From: Lachnospiraceae bacterium
Lineage (GTDB): Bacteria; Bacillota; Clostridia; Lachnospirales; Lachnospiraceae
Length of the DNA stretch: 64,000 nt
Assembly: GCA_016284315.1 (NCBI GenBank)
Contig: JAEEOO010000033.1
Span: 27,664-91,663, forward strand
Direction: 5' to 3'
Below, in pieces: positions 10,009 through 19,023 of this stretch. The translations under genes were made by a program, and so were the position numbers. Below the pieces are notes generated by a model. That model was not told where the DNA came from. It was given only the letters and a program-made list of their open reading frames with translations, and did no database searches. Every line of letters starts with the position of its first letter. The stretch's first letter is position 1.

Positions 10009-10758
10009 CTATTTTTTCCCTTGGCTCCCCACTGTCTTGCCCAGCAGTTTTTTAATCTGTGCCTTAGTGGCGATAGGATAAACATCGGTTATATGGTCGG
10101 CGATGGCTTTGCCGGAATCTGCGGGGCTGTTTTTGTATTCAGAAATGACATGCTTGTAACCATACAGGTTGTCCGGTGTTGTATAAACCGCGATGGGCCA
10201 GCCGTAATTTTCGCCATTTTTATTCTTGCGCTGTCTAAAATCTCTGACGGTTAAATAGGTCAGCATCTGAAGATCGCATACAGTTCCGTCAAAGCCTTTC
10301 TCGCCGCCCTTTCCAAAGCCGCCCTTCGCTTTCATTTCGTTAGAAAAGATTTCGGGTTCTTCTTCAAAAAGATCCATTAATTTCTTCTGACGCCTTGTGG
10401 CTTTTCCATCCTCCCAAAGCGCATCGAAATCGTATCCGTCTCTTCTGTAATTGGCAAAGAAAGGAAACCACTTTTTAGAAATGAAACCGGCTTTTTTATC
10501 GAAGAATTTTCCGTAGGCAATATCCCCTCTTCTTGCGATTATCTCACGCCACTCCCAAGGGTCCCTTTCTATATTTCCGCTCCACCAATACTGTGGCACG
10601 GTGCGTTCTTCCAAAGAGAAGCCGGGAATCTCATTCTTAAACAAAGGCAGAAATCCAACTTCGTTTATATATTTAATTGCGTCATCCACTGTATGAAGGC
10701 ATTCGGGATCATCCCATTCTACTCCATACATAATCCAAGTTCCGTTTTCGTTACCCAT
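10009..10758 (-). CDS. Conserved protein, possibly AlkZ-related
   Basis: The 249-residue protein begins MGNENGTWIMYGVEWDDPE. It is soluble, rich in Trp, Lys and Gly, and carries EIPGFSLEERT, RDPWEWREIIAR and AYGKFFDKKAGFISK. From memory this resembles proteins labelled AlkZ-related (AlkZ being a winged-helix DNA glycosylase family). No catalytic motif is verified, so function is open. I chose the ATG at 10758 because GAGGG precedes it; a longer frame beginning with GTG at 10821 would translate the repeat at 10791-10823 into protein. Confidence 0.7.
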   Translation of the reverse strand: MGNENGTWIMYGVEWDDPECLHTVDDAIKYINEVGFLPLFKNEIPGFSLEERTVPQYWWSGNIERDPWEWREIIARRGDIAYGKFFDKKAGFISKKWFPFFANYRRDGYDFDALWEDGKATRRQKKLMDLFEEEPEIFSNEMKAKGGFGKGGEKGFDGTVCDLQMLTYLTVRDFRQRKNKNGENYGWPIAVYTTPDNLYGYKHVISEYKNSPADSGKAIADHITDVYPIATKAQIKKLLGKTVGSQGKK

Positions 10759-10790
10759 TCTAACCCTCGTTTTGTGGCATAGTGACGTAA

Positions 10791-10823
10791 ATGTGACAGG
10801 GGGACGCACCCTACTTGTCACAT
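10791..10823. repeat. Short inverted-repeat element between genes
   Basis: ATGTGACA (10791-10798) and TGTCACAT (10816-10823) enclose a G-rich core, a layout like the small dispersed repeats of clostridial genomes. The stop codon of the patatin gene (10818-10820) lies inside one arm. It is not flanked by a transposase. Confidence 0.55.
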
Positions 10824-11690
10824 AATACCTAGGAATTCCTTCAATTCCGGCAGCACTCTTTCCGCTTCCGCTCTTCCTAAATCATATACCCTCTGAAGCT
10901 CGGCAGGGTTACTTTCCGTTCTTCCGATTCCGAGAGATTCAGCGGGGCGAATTACAAAAGATATGCCCTTCTCTTCCCTTTCGTTTATTTCCTCCATCTG
11001 CTTGTTGTACATTTCGTGTCTAACGCCGATGGCCTTAACGATTTCGGGATATTTGCGAAGGATAATCTTAAACAGAGGCATTCCCTTGTTTTTCTGTTTA
11101 ACATAACCTTTGGGCTGCGTCAATATAATTACATTTCTGTTATAACCAATGGATTCCATATACTCAAAGGGAACGGAATCAGAAATACCTCCGTCAAGGA
11201 GCTGTTCTCCATCGATAAAAACAGGTCTTGATACCGCAGGAAGGGACGCAGAAGCTCTCATCCACTGCATATCCGTATCTCCGCCGTCGCTGCACTTATG
11301 ATAAGAGCATTTTCCGGTCTTTACATCCGTTGCACCAATGTAGAACTCCATGGGATTTTCCGCAAAGGCTTTCCTGTCGAATATATCCAATATGTCCGGG
11401 ATCTCGTGGTAGCACAGTTCTACCTCGTAAAAATCTCCGGTTTTAAAAAGTGATCTGAAACTTCCGTATCTTGGGTCTCTTGCGAATCTTAGATTATATC
11501 TCAGAGGTCGGCCGATTTGTTTGGATTTGAAATTGCATCCGAAAATAGCTCCGGCGGAAATACCTGCGCCCCCGTCGAAATTTATGCCATTTTCAAGGAG
11601 GACGTCCATGACTCCGCAGGTAAAGAGTCCTCGCATGGCGCCGCCCTCCATAATAAGTCCGGTCTTATAATACTTTTCCGTAGTGCTCAT
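10818..11690 (-). CDS. Patatin-like phospholipase, YjjU type
   Basis: The 290-residue cytoplasmic protein has the patatin layout: oxyanion segment GGAMRG (16-21), nucleophile motif GISAG (Ser45) and the second dyad member Asp166 in LLDGGISDSVP. This dyad hydrolyses acyl esters, usually of phospholipids. There is no signal peptide. The start codon lies 6 bases after the stop of the EAL gene and has only a weak ribosome site, so translation is probably coupled to that gene. The final residues (GIM-stop) fall inside the repeat at 10791-10823. Confidence 0.88.
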   Translation of the reverse strand: MSTTEKYYKTGLIMEGGAMRGLFTCGVMDVLLENGINFDGGAGISAGAIFGCNFKSKQIGRPLRYNLRFARDPRYGSFRSLFKTGDFYEVELCYHEIPDILDIFDRKAFAENPMEFYIGATDVKTGKCSYHKCSDGGDTDMQWMRASASLPAVSRPVFIDGEQLLDGGISDSVPFEYMESIGYNRNVIILTQPKGYVKQKNKGMPLFKIILRKYPEIVKAIGVRHEMYNKQMEEINEREEKGISFVIRPAESLGIGRTESNPAELQRVYDLGRAEAERVLPELKEFLGIM

Positions 11691-11696
11691 TAAAAC

Positions 11697-13625
11697 TTAA
11701 ATCTCTTTCTGTTTATTTACCGCATATTTATTGACAAATTCTCTTGCCGAAACCGGTTTAGAATAGTAGTAGCCCTGGAGATAATCACATCCTAGTTCTG
11801 ACATAATCTTAACCATGTTTTCGTCTTCGATTCCCTCTGCCGTAATGGAGAATCCCATGTTTTTAAATGTCCGGACCATATTTGGAAGAATAGCATCAGG
11901 CTTCTTACAAAAGTCCCAAACAATCGTCATATCAAGTTTTACATTAATGAATGGACATTTCTTTAATCGTGCAAGGTTTGAATATCCCGTACCATAGTCA
12001 TCAAGTACAAACTTAAAGCCCTTCTCACTGATTGCTGCTATCTGTTTCTGAAGGAAGCTGTCATCAATGGTCGCACCTTCGGTTATTTCAAGGTGGACCT
12101 TCTCAGGATTCACGCCATGCTTTTTCGCTATCGCAGCATATCTCTCTGCCAGATCGGTTCTTATAAACTGAGCGGGTGAAAGGTTTACATTTACCCAATT
12201 GATACCAATTTTCTCAAGTCCTTCATCCTTAATAAATCTACAAGTCCTGTCAAAAACAAGTTCACCCAGTTCATTGATTCGTCCGCTGTTTTCTGCAACA
12301 GGAATAAAAAGAGAAGGAGGTATAATGTTTCCTTCAGGGTCTCTTATTCTTGAAAGAGCCTCCGCTCCGATTGCTTTTCCGGTTTTTGCATCATAAATAG
12401 GCTGTAAAAACAGCTCAAAACCGCTGCTCTCTATGGCAGACTCAATGCTAAGCCTAACCATTTTTTCATTTTCTACTCTTTTAATATCTTTTTCGGAAAC
12501 GTTAATAAACTTTTCTTTTTCAAGTTTTCCGGCTCTCTCAAGGGCTCTGACCATGGTTTTCATAAGAATCTCATGTTCATGTTTCCCTTCAACCATCTCA
12601 AATGTTACAAAGCCAACAGACAAATATAACTCGGCAACAGAATTCTTCCATGGGCTTCTAAACCTCTCACGGATCTTTTCCATTTTACCTTCGAAATCTA
12701 TATTGGGTTTATCAAGAATTACGAATCTTCCGTTCCTGCAATAAAATATAACACCTCCGGGAAAGGTCTGCCTTAAAAATCTTGCTATCATAATAAGGCC
12801 TTCCTCCATTTGGTTAACTCCGTAAATATCTCTCATCTCTACAAAGTCACTGACCGATATTCCGTAGGGTGCCAGTCTGAAGTTCTCGATGTTTTCTTCC
12901 AAGTGTTCGCTGAGACCAAGTGTATTAAAGCAAACTCCGCCGAGATCAAGCAGATACTCAGGATTAATAAAGGCAAGATAAACAAGAAGTATAGCCAAAA
13001 CAATGATGGTATCCATAATGAGCAGGTGAGGAAGGAGCCACCTTACAACATAAGCCATCAAAATTATCAAATTATAAAGTATAAGTCCGTATTTTTCCCT
13101 CTTACGACCAAATCTTTTTCTGTAGATGATGGAGGATATAAATGACATTACACCATAGAATCCTCCAACAAAGTAAAGGATATTGTATAATTCACCGACA
13201 TGATACCCGTCCTTATCCACATAGTAAATTACCTTGGTGAATTCCGAGGATCCAACGATAGCAGAAAGCACACCGACAAGTACAGCAAGACACATCGGGA
13301 TTCTGACAATGTTTCTTATAATGACACTCTTTTCAAGATTATCTTTTGTAACGGTGGCAACAAAATAAAACAGGGTGTACGCTCTTATAAAGAAAAAGAT
13401 GAAGTACATCATGTTTGCAATATTAACCCACGTAACAGGATATCTCGTATAGTAATTGTCCAATGCGCTTGCGTGGACATCAAAAATAATGGTCAGAGTA
13501 TGAGCCAGAATCATCAAGAGAAAGGAGCTGTTTCTTTTGACCGGCAACCTTGGCCTGGAAAAGTAGAACAATAGAATAATACCCAAAATCATCAAAACAG
13601 GAATTTCGAAGCTGCTACTCCACAT
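11697..13625 (-). CDS. Membrane-bound EAL-domain cyclic-di-GMP phosphodiesterase
   Basis: The 642-residue protein starts with about seven hydrophobic segments (6-22, 36-50, 68-90, 107-125, 145-165, 183-200, 203-222), a membrane sensor resembling 7TM modules. Residues about 235-375 look like a decayed GGDEF domain with no GGDEF signature. The C-terminal EAL domain keeps Glu422 of the EAL motif, NVNLSP, LEITEG, LDDYGTGYSN, AEGIED and QGYYYSKP, so it is predicted to be active in cleaving cyclic di-GMP. Its ribosome site lies in one arm of a 13-bp hairpin. It heads the minus-strand run down to 8203. Confidence 0.9.
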   Translation of the reverse strand: MWSSSFEIPVLMILGIILLFYFSRPRLPVKRNSSFLLMILAHTLTIIFDVHASALDNYYTRYPVTWVNIANMMYFIFFFIRAYTLFYFVATVTKDNLEKSVIIRNIVRIPMCLAVLVGVLSAIVGSSEFTKVIYYVDKDGYHVGELYNILYFVGGFYGVMSFISSIIYRKRFGRKREKYGLILYNLIILMAYVVRWLLPHLLIMDTIIVLAILLVYLAFINPEYLLDLGGVCFNTLGLSEHLEENIENFRLAPYGISVSDFVEMRDIYGVNQMEEGLIMIARFLRQTFPGGVIFYCRNGRFVILDKPNIDFEGKMEKIRERFRSPWKNSVAELYLSVGFVTFEMVEGKHEHEILMKTMVRALERAGKLEKEKFINVSEKDIKRVENEKMVRLSIESAIESSGFELFLQPIYDAKTGKAIGAEALSRIRDPEGNIIPPSLFIPVAENSGRINELGELVFDRTCRFIKDEGLEKIGINWVNVNLSPAQFIRTDLAERYAAIAKKHGVNPEKVHLEITEGATIDDSFLQKQIAAISEKGFKFVLDDYGTGYSNLARLKKCPFINVKLDMTIVWDFCKKPDAILPNMVRTFKNMGFSITAEGIEDENMVKIMSELGCDYLQGYYYSKPVSAREFVNKYAVNKQKEI

Positions 13626-13629
13626 AAGT

Positions 13630-13673
13630 GTTTCCTCCCTTGGGTACTATCATTATACCACAAGGGAGGAAAC
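13630..13673 (-). promoter_or_regulatory. Promoter inside a hairpin that covers the EAL ribosome site
   Basis: Bases 13661-13673 and 13630-13642 form a perfect 13-bp inverted repeat. The downstream arm, in the minus direction, contains the GGGAGGA ribosome site of the EAL gene. The loop carries an extended -10 element (TGG TATAAT, hexamer 13652-13657). Transcripts from this promoter should start near 13645 and lack the masking arm. Read-through RNA from the DUF4097 operon would contain both arms and hide the ribosome site. Confidence 0.6.
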
Positions 13674-13681
13674 TTTCCACG

Positions 13682-14764
13682 TTATTTTTCAATTGAAATG
13701 CTTACAGAACCGCTGGTGGCGGATGCGGAAAGCTTTCCGTTTATCTCACCATTGTCGCCGGTAGGGAGGTGTACTCCGCCGCTGTTACTTGTTGCGAAAA
13801 TCTCTTTGTTGGTAAGAAGCTTTGCATTAACACTTCCGCTGGTGGTCTTAAGAGCGATATCTTTTCCGTCGCAGCCCTTAAGGTTAACGCTTCCGCTGGT
13901 TGCATCTGCATTTATGACATTCTGTGCGATGACGCAGTTTAAATGTACGCTGCCGCTTGTTGAACTTGCATATACATTGGTTAATGATGCTCTTTCAACA
14001 TGAATGGATCCGCTCTTATCTTCAAGACTGAGATCGGCTGCAGTAATGTCTTCAAGATGAAGGCTTCCGCTGGTTGCCTTAACGACCATGTTCGCTCCCT
14101 TAACCTCAGTAGCCTTAATGCTTCCGGATGATGCTTCAAGCTTAATGTCTGCTGCCTCAATGTTCTCAGTCTTGATGCTTCCCGTTGAAGCCTTGATGCT
14201 TACATCTCCGGACACAACTTCGTGTGCAGAAATGCTTCCTGTTGAAGACTGGATACGAAGGTCTCCCTTAACATCCGATGAATAGTTGATGCTTCCTGTT
14301 GTACTTACAAGATCTACGCTGCCAAATGTAAAACCATTTTGTACCTTGATGCCATCAACATCATTATCAACAGCCAGTTTATTATATTCTCCCTCAGGAA
14401 GATAAACCGTTACATAAGGCCAAGTATTGAAAACCCCGATATAATCGTACCATTTTCTGTCATCGTCACCTTTAATCGAAAGGTTATCTCCGCTTGTTTC
14501 AACAGAGTATGTAAACTTCGTTGTTTCGTGGGTTTCCACAACCGTTTTATCATCCTTAGTGGGAACTATTTTTACCTCTGCTCCCTCAACATTAATATTT
14601 GAAATCTTTTCCCCAAATTCATAAGTTTTTACAGTCATATCATTTTTATCCTCAGTCATCTTTTCAAAATCAAAATTAGAATGAGCAAGTGCAGCTCCGC
14701 CCATTACTGCGCCACCAAGGATCATTACTCCGGCGACTATAAGTGCCACATATTTTGCTTTCAT
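13682..14764 (-). CDS. DUF4097 family envelope beta-repeat protein
   Basis: The 360-residue protein has one N-terminal membrane segment (about 4-28) followed by an extracytoplasmic domain made of many repeats ending in SGSI, SGSV or SGSL, the beta-helix-like pattern of DUF4097 (putative adhesin) proteins. It follows PadR and DUF1700 genes, a conserved three-gene set in Firmicutes thought to act in the envelope. I chose the ATG at 14764 (7 bases after AGAGGAG) over the one at 14770, which sits too close to the ribosome site. Function is not established. Confidence 0.85.
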   Translation of the reverse strand: MKAKYVALIVAGVMILGGAVMGGAALAHSNFDFEKMTEDKNDMTVKTYEFGEKISNINVEGAEVKIVPTKDDKTVVETHETTKFTYSVETSGDNLSIKGDDDRKWYDYIGVFNTWPYVTVYLPEGEYNKLAVDNDVDGIKVQNGFTFGSVDLVSTTGSINYSSDVKGDLRIQSSTGSISAHEVVSGDVSIKASTGSIKTENIEAADIKLEASSGSIKATEVKGANMVVKATSGSLHLEDITAADLSLEDKSGSIHVERASLTNVYASSTSGSVHLNCVIAQNVINADATSGSVNLKGCDGKDIALKTTSGSVNAKLLTNKEIFATSNSGGVHLPTGDNGEINGKLSASATSGSVSISIEK

Positions 14765-14766
14765 GA

Positions 14767-15390
14767 TCATTCTCCTCTTTTCTTACCAACAAATATCCAC
14801 TTGATACCTCTTCCTATCGACTTGCTCAGTGCGATCATTCCCTTTGCGATAAGGTTGCAAAGGAAGAAGAAAGGAATCGCGATTCCTCCGCATACGAAGC
14901 CGCATCCGATAAGGAAAAGGCCCGTATCCACCTGACCGTTCATGAAGCCAAGCACAGCTCCTAAGATGCCTGCAACAAAGCCAAGGGCAAGACAAAGGTC
15001 GATAACATAAAATGCCAGGATGAAAACCCAATATACAAGATAGAAGGTTATGCAAAGGACTGCTACAGTAATGAAGAGCGCAAGTCCTACCGGGAACCAG
15101 ATAGGCGAACCAACGGCTATAAGTACTATCTCCCATGCTCTTAATGCTCTCTTGGGTTTTGCTTTCTTAACCTTATCCTTTACGATCTTGTTTAAAGGGA
15201 TATCTTCCATGATCTGATCTGCGATGGTCTTGACGTCACCAATGGCTGCAACGGCTTCATCTTCGCTGAGTCCGTCCTCAATCCGATCATCGATCATCTC
15301 AGAGTAAAAATCCAGGGATCTTTTTAATTCAGCCTCCGGAAGTCCGGAAAGCTTTTCCGACAAGGTATTAAGAAGTTCCTGCTTATTCAT
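14767..15390 (-). CDS. DUF1700 (HAAS domain) membrane protein
   Basis: The 207-residue protein begins with the soluble HAAS-type helical domain (MNKQELLNTLSEKL, then LPEAELKRSLDFYSEMIDDR) and continues with four or so membrane helices from about residue 85. Such proteins are encoded with PadR regulators and DUF4097 proteins. Its start overlaps the PadR stop by 8 bases and it ends 2 bases before the chosen DUF4097 start, so the three are translated together. It may connect the regulator or the partner protein to the membrane; that is inference. Confidence 0.85.
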   Translation of the reverse strand: MNKQELLNTLSEKLSGLPEAELKRSLDFYSEMIDDRIEDGLSEDEAVAAIGDVKTIADQIMEDIPLNKIVKDKVKKAKPKRALRAWEIVLIAVGSPIWFPVGLALFITVAVLCITFYLVYWVFILAFYVIDLCLALGFVAGILGAVLGFMNGQVDTGLFLIGCGFVCGGIAIPFFFLCNLIAKGMIALSKSIGRGIKWIFVGKKRGE

Positions 15391-15703
15391 TTGCCTTGCC
15401 CTCCTTTGCTACAAACTCATAAATCTTCATAACCTCTTCCCATTCCTTTTTAAAACTTTCTATTCTCTCAAGTCCCGCATCAGTGATGTGGTAGTACTTC
15501 CGAAGCCTTCCGTTGTGCTCCGCGCTCCTTACCGTAAGGAGCTGTGCAGATTCCAGTCGCCTTAAAATCGGATACAAGGTGGACTCTGAAATTTCAACGT
15601 ATGGGCTGATGTCTTTGATGATCTGGTATCCGTATGAATCCTCTTTAACAATAGCAGCTAGGACGCATACATCAAGAAGACCACGTTTCATCTGGATCTC
15701 CAT
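15383..15703 (-). CDS. PadR family transcriptional regulator
   Basis: The 106-residue protein has the PadR winged helix: MKRGLLDVCVLAAIVKEDSY, then SESTLYPILRRLESAQLL as recognition region, and a short C-terminal dimerisation helix. It is the first gene of the PadR/DUF1700/DUF4097 operon and very likely represses its own promoter at 15788-15820. The ribosome site AAGGAG precedes the ATG at 15703. The inducing signal is unknown; related regulators respond to small molecules or envelope stress. Confidence 0.92.
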   Translation of the reverse strand: MEIQMKRGLLDVCVLAAIVKEDSYGYQIIKDISPYVEISESTLYPILRRLESAQLLTVRSAEHNGRLRKYYHITDAGLERIESFKKEWEEVMKIYEFVAKEGKANE

Positions 15704-15787
15704 GCTATTCTCCTTTCATCGGATCAGTAAAACCATTAAAACTAAGGAATATCAAATACAATGCTTTGCGATATACCTCTTTATGTG

Positions 15788-15820
15788 TTATACTATACGC
15801 CGCATAGTATAATGTGTCAA
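15788..15820 (-). promoter_or_regulatory. PadR operon promoter with overlapping palindromic operator
   Basis: A consensus -35 TTGACA (15815-15820) is 17 bases from a -10 TATAGT (15792-15797) on the minus strand. A perfect inverted repeat, TTATACTAT at 15788-15796 and ATAGTATAA at 15804-15812, covers the -10 and spacer, the expected place for a repressor. The PadR protein encoded next to it is the natural candidate. Confidence 0.75.
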
Positions 15821-15975
15821 GTGGTATTTTTTGTTTTTTTCCGATTTACAAATTGTCTCTTTTTGTTTACTATATAAATACCAGTTCTTTGTGTACTTAA
15901 AGATTTTCCGGAATTAAACAGTCCTATAAGTTCTTTTATTTTTTGCTCAATAATCGTGCGGTAGGTACTTATTAT

Positions 15976-18933
15976 ATGGAAAAATACGAGTATTCTGAAA
16001 TTAAACGCGAATTATTGGATCATTCAATGATCCCCTTCGCTGTCTATCAATTCATTGATAACCGGATCGTCCCTCTGGTACTATCCGATGGTTTCTGTGA
16101 GCTTTTTTTAATCAAAAACAAAGCCTTAGCCATGGAGAATATAGAAAAAGGGACTCTTATCGGCGTCCATAAGGATGATGAAAAAAGACTCCTCGATTCT
16201 CTTATCGATTTCGAAACAAAAAAAGTTCCCCTGGATATAATCTACAGGTATAAATTAAATTGGGATGACGATAACTACAAGATCATACACGCAAAAGCAA
16301 AGCATACCACCTCTGACGACGGAACCCCTCTCGGAATCATCTGGTATACTGACGAAGGTTGCTGCACCAGCGACTTTAGCGAATATGATAAGGACTTTAT
16401 TCAGTCTATTTCAAAAGCGCTGAAGAAAGAAAGCTTTATTAATTCAAATAATTATGACCCACTCACCGGCCTTCCCAGCATGACTTATTTCCTTACGAAG
16501 GCGGAAGAAGGCTGCACCAACATAATTAAAAACGGTGGTATTCCTACCATAGCTTATTTTGATATAAGCGGAATGAATCATTATAACCAGAATTACGGTT
16601 TTTCAAAGGGCGACGACATTATCCGTGCTTTTGCCAGACTCCTTACAAGATATTTCAGCACTGAAAACTGTTGCCATTTTGCACAGGATCACTTTGCTCT
16701 ATACACCAATATTGAAGATCCCACTCCTATCCTAAAAAAGCTCTTCAGTGATTGGGACAAGATAAACAAGAGCATAACTCTCCCCATAAGAGTCGGTATA
16801 TACAGCAGTAAAAACGGCTTTGTCGACATTACTCTTGCCGTAGACAAAGCAAAGATCGCCTGTGACAAACTTAAGAGCACCTACTTTTCAAATATAAATG
16901 TATTTGACGATTCCCTACAGAAAGAAATGGATCGTCTTGATTATGTTGTTCGAAATATCGACAAAGCCATTGAAAACAGATGGATCAAGGTTTACTACCA
17001 GCCGATCATCAGAGCCGCCAACGGTCGTGTCTGTGACGAAGAAGCTCTTGTAAGGTGGATCGATCCCGAAAAAGGATTCTTCTCCCCCGGCGAATTCATC
17101 CCCGTCCTTGAGGAAACCGGTCTTATCTATAAGATTGACCTTTACGTTGTTGACAGAGTAATTGAGAAATTGGCTATTCTTAAAGAAGAAGGTCTTCACC
17201 TTGTTCCTCAGTCCATCAACCTCTCAAGAACCGACTTTGAGGCCTGCGATATCGTTGAAGAAATCCGGTCAAGAATTGACGATGCCGGTCTCTCCCGCGA
17301 TATGTTCACCATAGAGATTACAGAAAGTATTATTGCTTCAAACTTTGAGTATATGAAATCCCAGATTGAAAAGTTTAGGAAATTGGGATTTAAAGTATGG
17401 ATGGATGACTTTGGAAGCGGTTATTCATCCCTTGATGTTCTTCAGAGTCTCGATTTTGATCTTATTAAATTTGATATGAAATTCCTTCAGAATATCGATG
17501 AAGGACCAAACGGAAAAATAATACTTTCAGAGCTCCTTAAGATGGCCACATCTCTTGGTGTGGATACCATCTGTGAAGGTGTAGAAACAAAAGAACACGT
17601 TCGTTTCCTACGTGAGTGCGGATGTTCAAAGCTTCAGGGATACTACTATACTTCTCCTCTTCCCGTTGAAAGAATTCTTGAAAGATACCGTACCGGTATC
17701 CAGATTGGTTTTGAAAATCCCGCTGAATCCGATTATTATGAAGCTCTCGGAAAGATCAATCTTTATGATCTTTCTTCCATTGCGGTGGATGCAGATAGCG
17801 ATTCTAATAAATACTACAATGCTCTGCCCGCATCCATTATGGAGATCATGGATGATCAGGTTCTTGTCACAAGAAGCAACCCTTCTTTCCGCGAGTTCAT
17901 GAAAAAGCACCTCGGATACACCATCACAGAGGAATATGTTACCTGTACCAACCCTGATAATCCTATTTGTATATTTATCAGATCAGTTGTTGACGGTATC
18001 AAGCAGGAACCCCGCATCCTTTTGGATCAGAAACTACCGAGTGGTTACATAGTCCATATCATGGTCAACAAGATCACGGAAAATCCAGTCACTCATTCCG
18101 TAGCCATCTCTGTAGCGGTTCTTTCTATTACCGATCCCGCAGAAGGTGCAACTTATGAAAAAATTGCCCGTACCCTGGCTAAGGACTTTACGGACCTTTT
18201 CTATGTAAACCTGAGGACTGATGATTTTTACCACTATACTTCTCGTATAAATCAGGAAACAGTCAACATGGAAAGAACGGGAACCGATTTCTTCAATCAG
18301 GCCCGAACAGACAGTATGCGCTACCTATACAAAGAGGACCGCCCTACTTTCGCAGAACAGTTTACAAAAGAAAATGTCCTTCACTCCATCGCAGAACACG
18401 GTTCCTTCACTTTAAGTTACAGGATCATGGAAAACGGCAAACCGGTATACGTCCATATGAAATCTATTCTTATGGGTGACGGCTCCGACTACATAATCTT
18501 TGGTGTAAGTAACATTGATGCCCAGATGAAACGTGAAATGGAATATGAGCGTTTCCGCAAGGATGAAGAGACTTTTACACGTATCTCCGCTCTTGCAGGT
18601 AATTATATCTGTATCTATACCGTTGATCTTGAAGATGACAGCTACGTTGTTTTCACTTCCGATGCGGATTACGATACTTTGAACATTCCCAGGGAAGGAC
18701 CAAACTTCTTTATAAAAGACATTGGACACGTTATCCACCCCGACGACCTCCAAGGGCTCGTTAATGTCTTCACCAAAGAAAACATCCTTTCTACCATTGA
18801 GAAAAATGGCATTTTTGAGCACGATTACAGGCTTATGATAAAAGGAGCCCCCGTAAAGGTTCGTCTCAAAGCCGCCATAGTAGATGAAAAGGATGGAAAA
18901 AAGCTTATAGTAGGGGTAAACAGACTTTCATAA
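15976..18933 (+). CDS. Large EAL-domain protein with degenerate GGDEF and C-terminal PAS-like repeats
   Basis: The protein of 985 residues is soluble. Residues about 1-130 look PAS-like. About 155-310 is a GGDEF domain whose signature has become AQDHF (236-240), so cyclase activity is unlikely. About 320-565 is an EAL domain with EEALVRW, SINLSR, ITESI, MDDFGSGYSS, CEGVE and QGYYYTSPLP, a complete catalytic set. About 590-985 holds repeated PAS-like units, including two similar segments starting near residues 720 and 860. It probably degrades cyclic di-GMP in response to a ligand. A frame from a TTG at 15943 is possible, but the ATG at 15976 begins the conserved part; its ribosome site is weak. 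Confidence 0.82.
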   Translation: MEKYEYSEIKRELLDHSMIPFAVYQFIDNRIVPLVLSDGFCELFLIKNKALAMENIEKGTLIGVHKDDEKRLLDSLIDFETKKVPLDIIYRYKLNWDDDNYKIIHAKAKHTTSDDGTPLGIIWYTDEGCCTSDFSEYDKDFIQSISKALKKESFINSNNYDPLTGLPSMTYFLTKAEEGCTNIIKNGGIPTIAYFDISGMNHYNQNYGFSKGDDIIRAFARLLTRYFSTENCCHFAQDHFALYTNIEDPTPILKKLFSDWDKINKSITLPIRVGIYSSKNGFVDITLAVDKAKIACDKLKSTYFSNINVFDDSLQKEMDRLDYVVRNIDKAIENRWIKVYYQPIIRAANGRVCDEEALVRWIDPEKGFFSPGEFIPVLEETGLIYKIDLYVVDRVIEKLAILKEEGLHLVPQSINLSRTDFEACDIVEEIRSRIDDAGLSRDMFTIEITESIIASNFEYMKSQIEKFRKLGFKVWMDDFGSGYSSLDVLQSLDFDLIKFDMKFLQNIDEGPNGKIILSELLKMATSLGVDTICEGVETKEHVRFLRECGCSKLQGYYYTSPLPVERILERYRTGIQIGFENPAESDYYEALGKINLYDLSSIAVDADSDSNKYYNALPASIMEIMDDQVLVTRSNPSFREFMKKHLGYTITEEYVTCTNPDNPICIFIRSVVDGIKQEPRILLDQKLPSGYIVHIMVNKITENPVTHSVAISVAVLSITDPAEGATYEKIARTLAKDFTDLFYVNLRTDDFYHYTSRINQETVNMERTGTDFFNQARTDSMRYLYKEDRPTFAEQFTKENVLHSIAEHGSFTLSYRIMENGKPVYVHMKSILMGDGSDYIIFGVSNIDAQMKREMEYERFRKDEETFTRISALAGNYICIYTVDLEDDSYVVFTSDADYDTLNIPREGPNFFIKDIGHVIHPDDLQGLVNVFTKENILSTIEKNGIFEHDYRLMIKGAPVKVRLKAAIVDEKDGKKLIVGVNRLS

Positions 18934-18971
18934 AATTTTCCTTAAATGCTTTTTATGGCGCCCAATTATGG

Positions 18972-18977
18972 TATAAT
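18972..18977 (+). promoter_or_regulatory. Extended -10 promoter of the YesL-like gene
   Basis: ATGG TATAAT is an extended -10 element 47 bases before the TTG start at 19024. The -35 region is poor (CTTTTT), as often with extended -10 promoters. Confidence 0.5.
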
Positions 18978-19023
18978 CATTTTGGGCATCGGCCTAGAAT
19001 AGTATTAACGGAGACATACAAAA

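Noticed and set aside
10759..10821. N-terminal extension of the AlkZ-like protein from a GTG
   Set aside because: It would translate the inverted-repeat element; a good ribosome site precedes the ATG at 10758.
13702..14300. DNA repeats resembling a satellite
   Set aside because: The repetition reflects the SGS-ending beta repeats of the DUF4097 protein.
15943..15975. TTG start adding 11 residues to the large EAL protein
   Set aside because: No ribosome site before it; the ATG at 15976 begins the conserved part.
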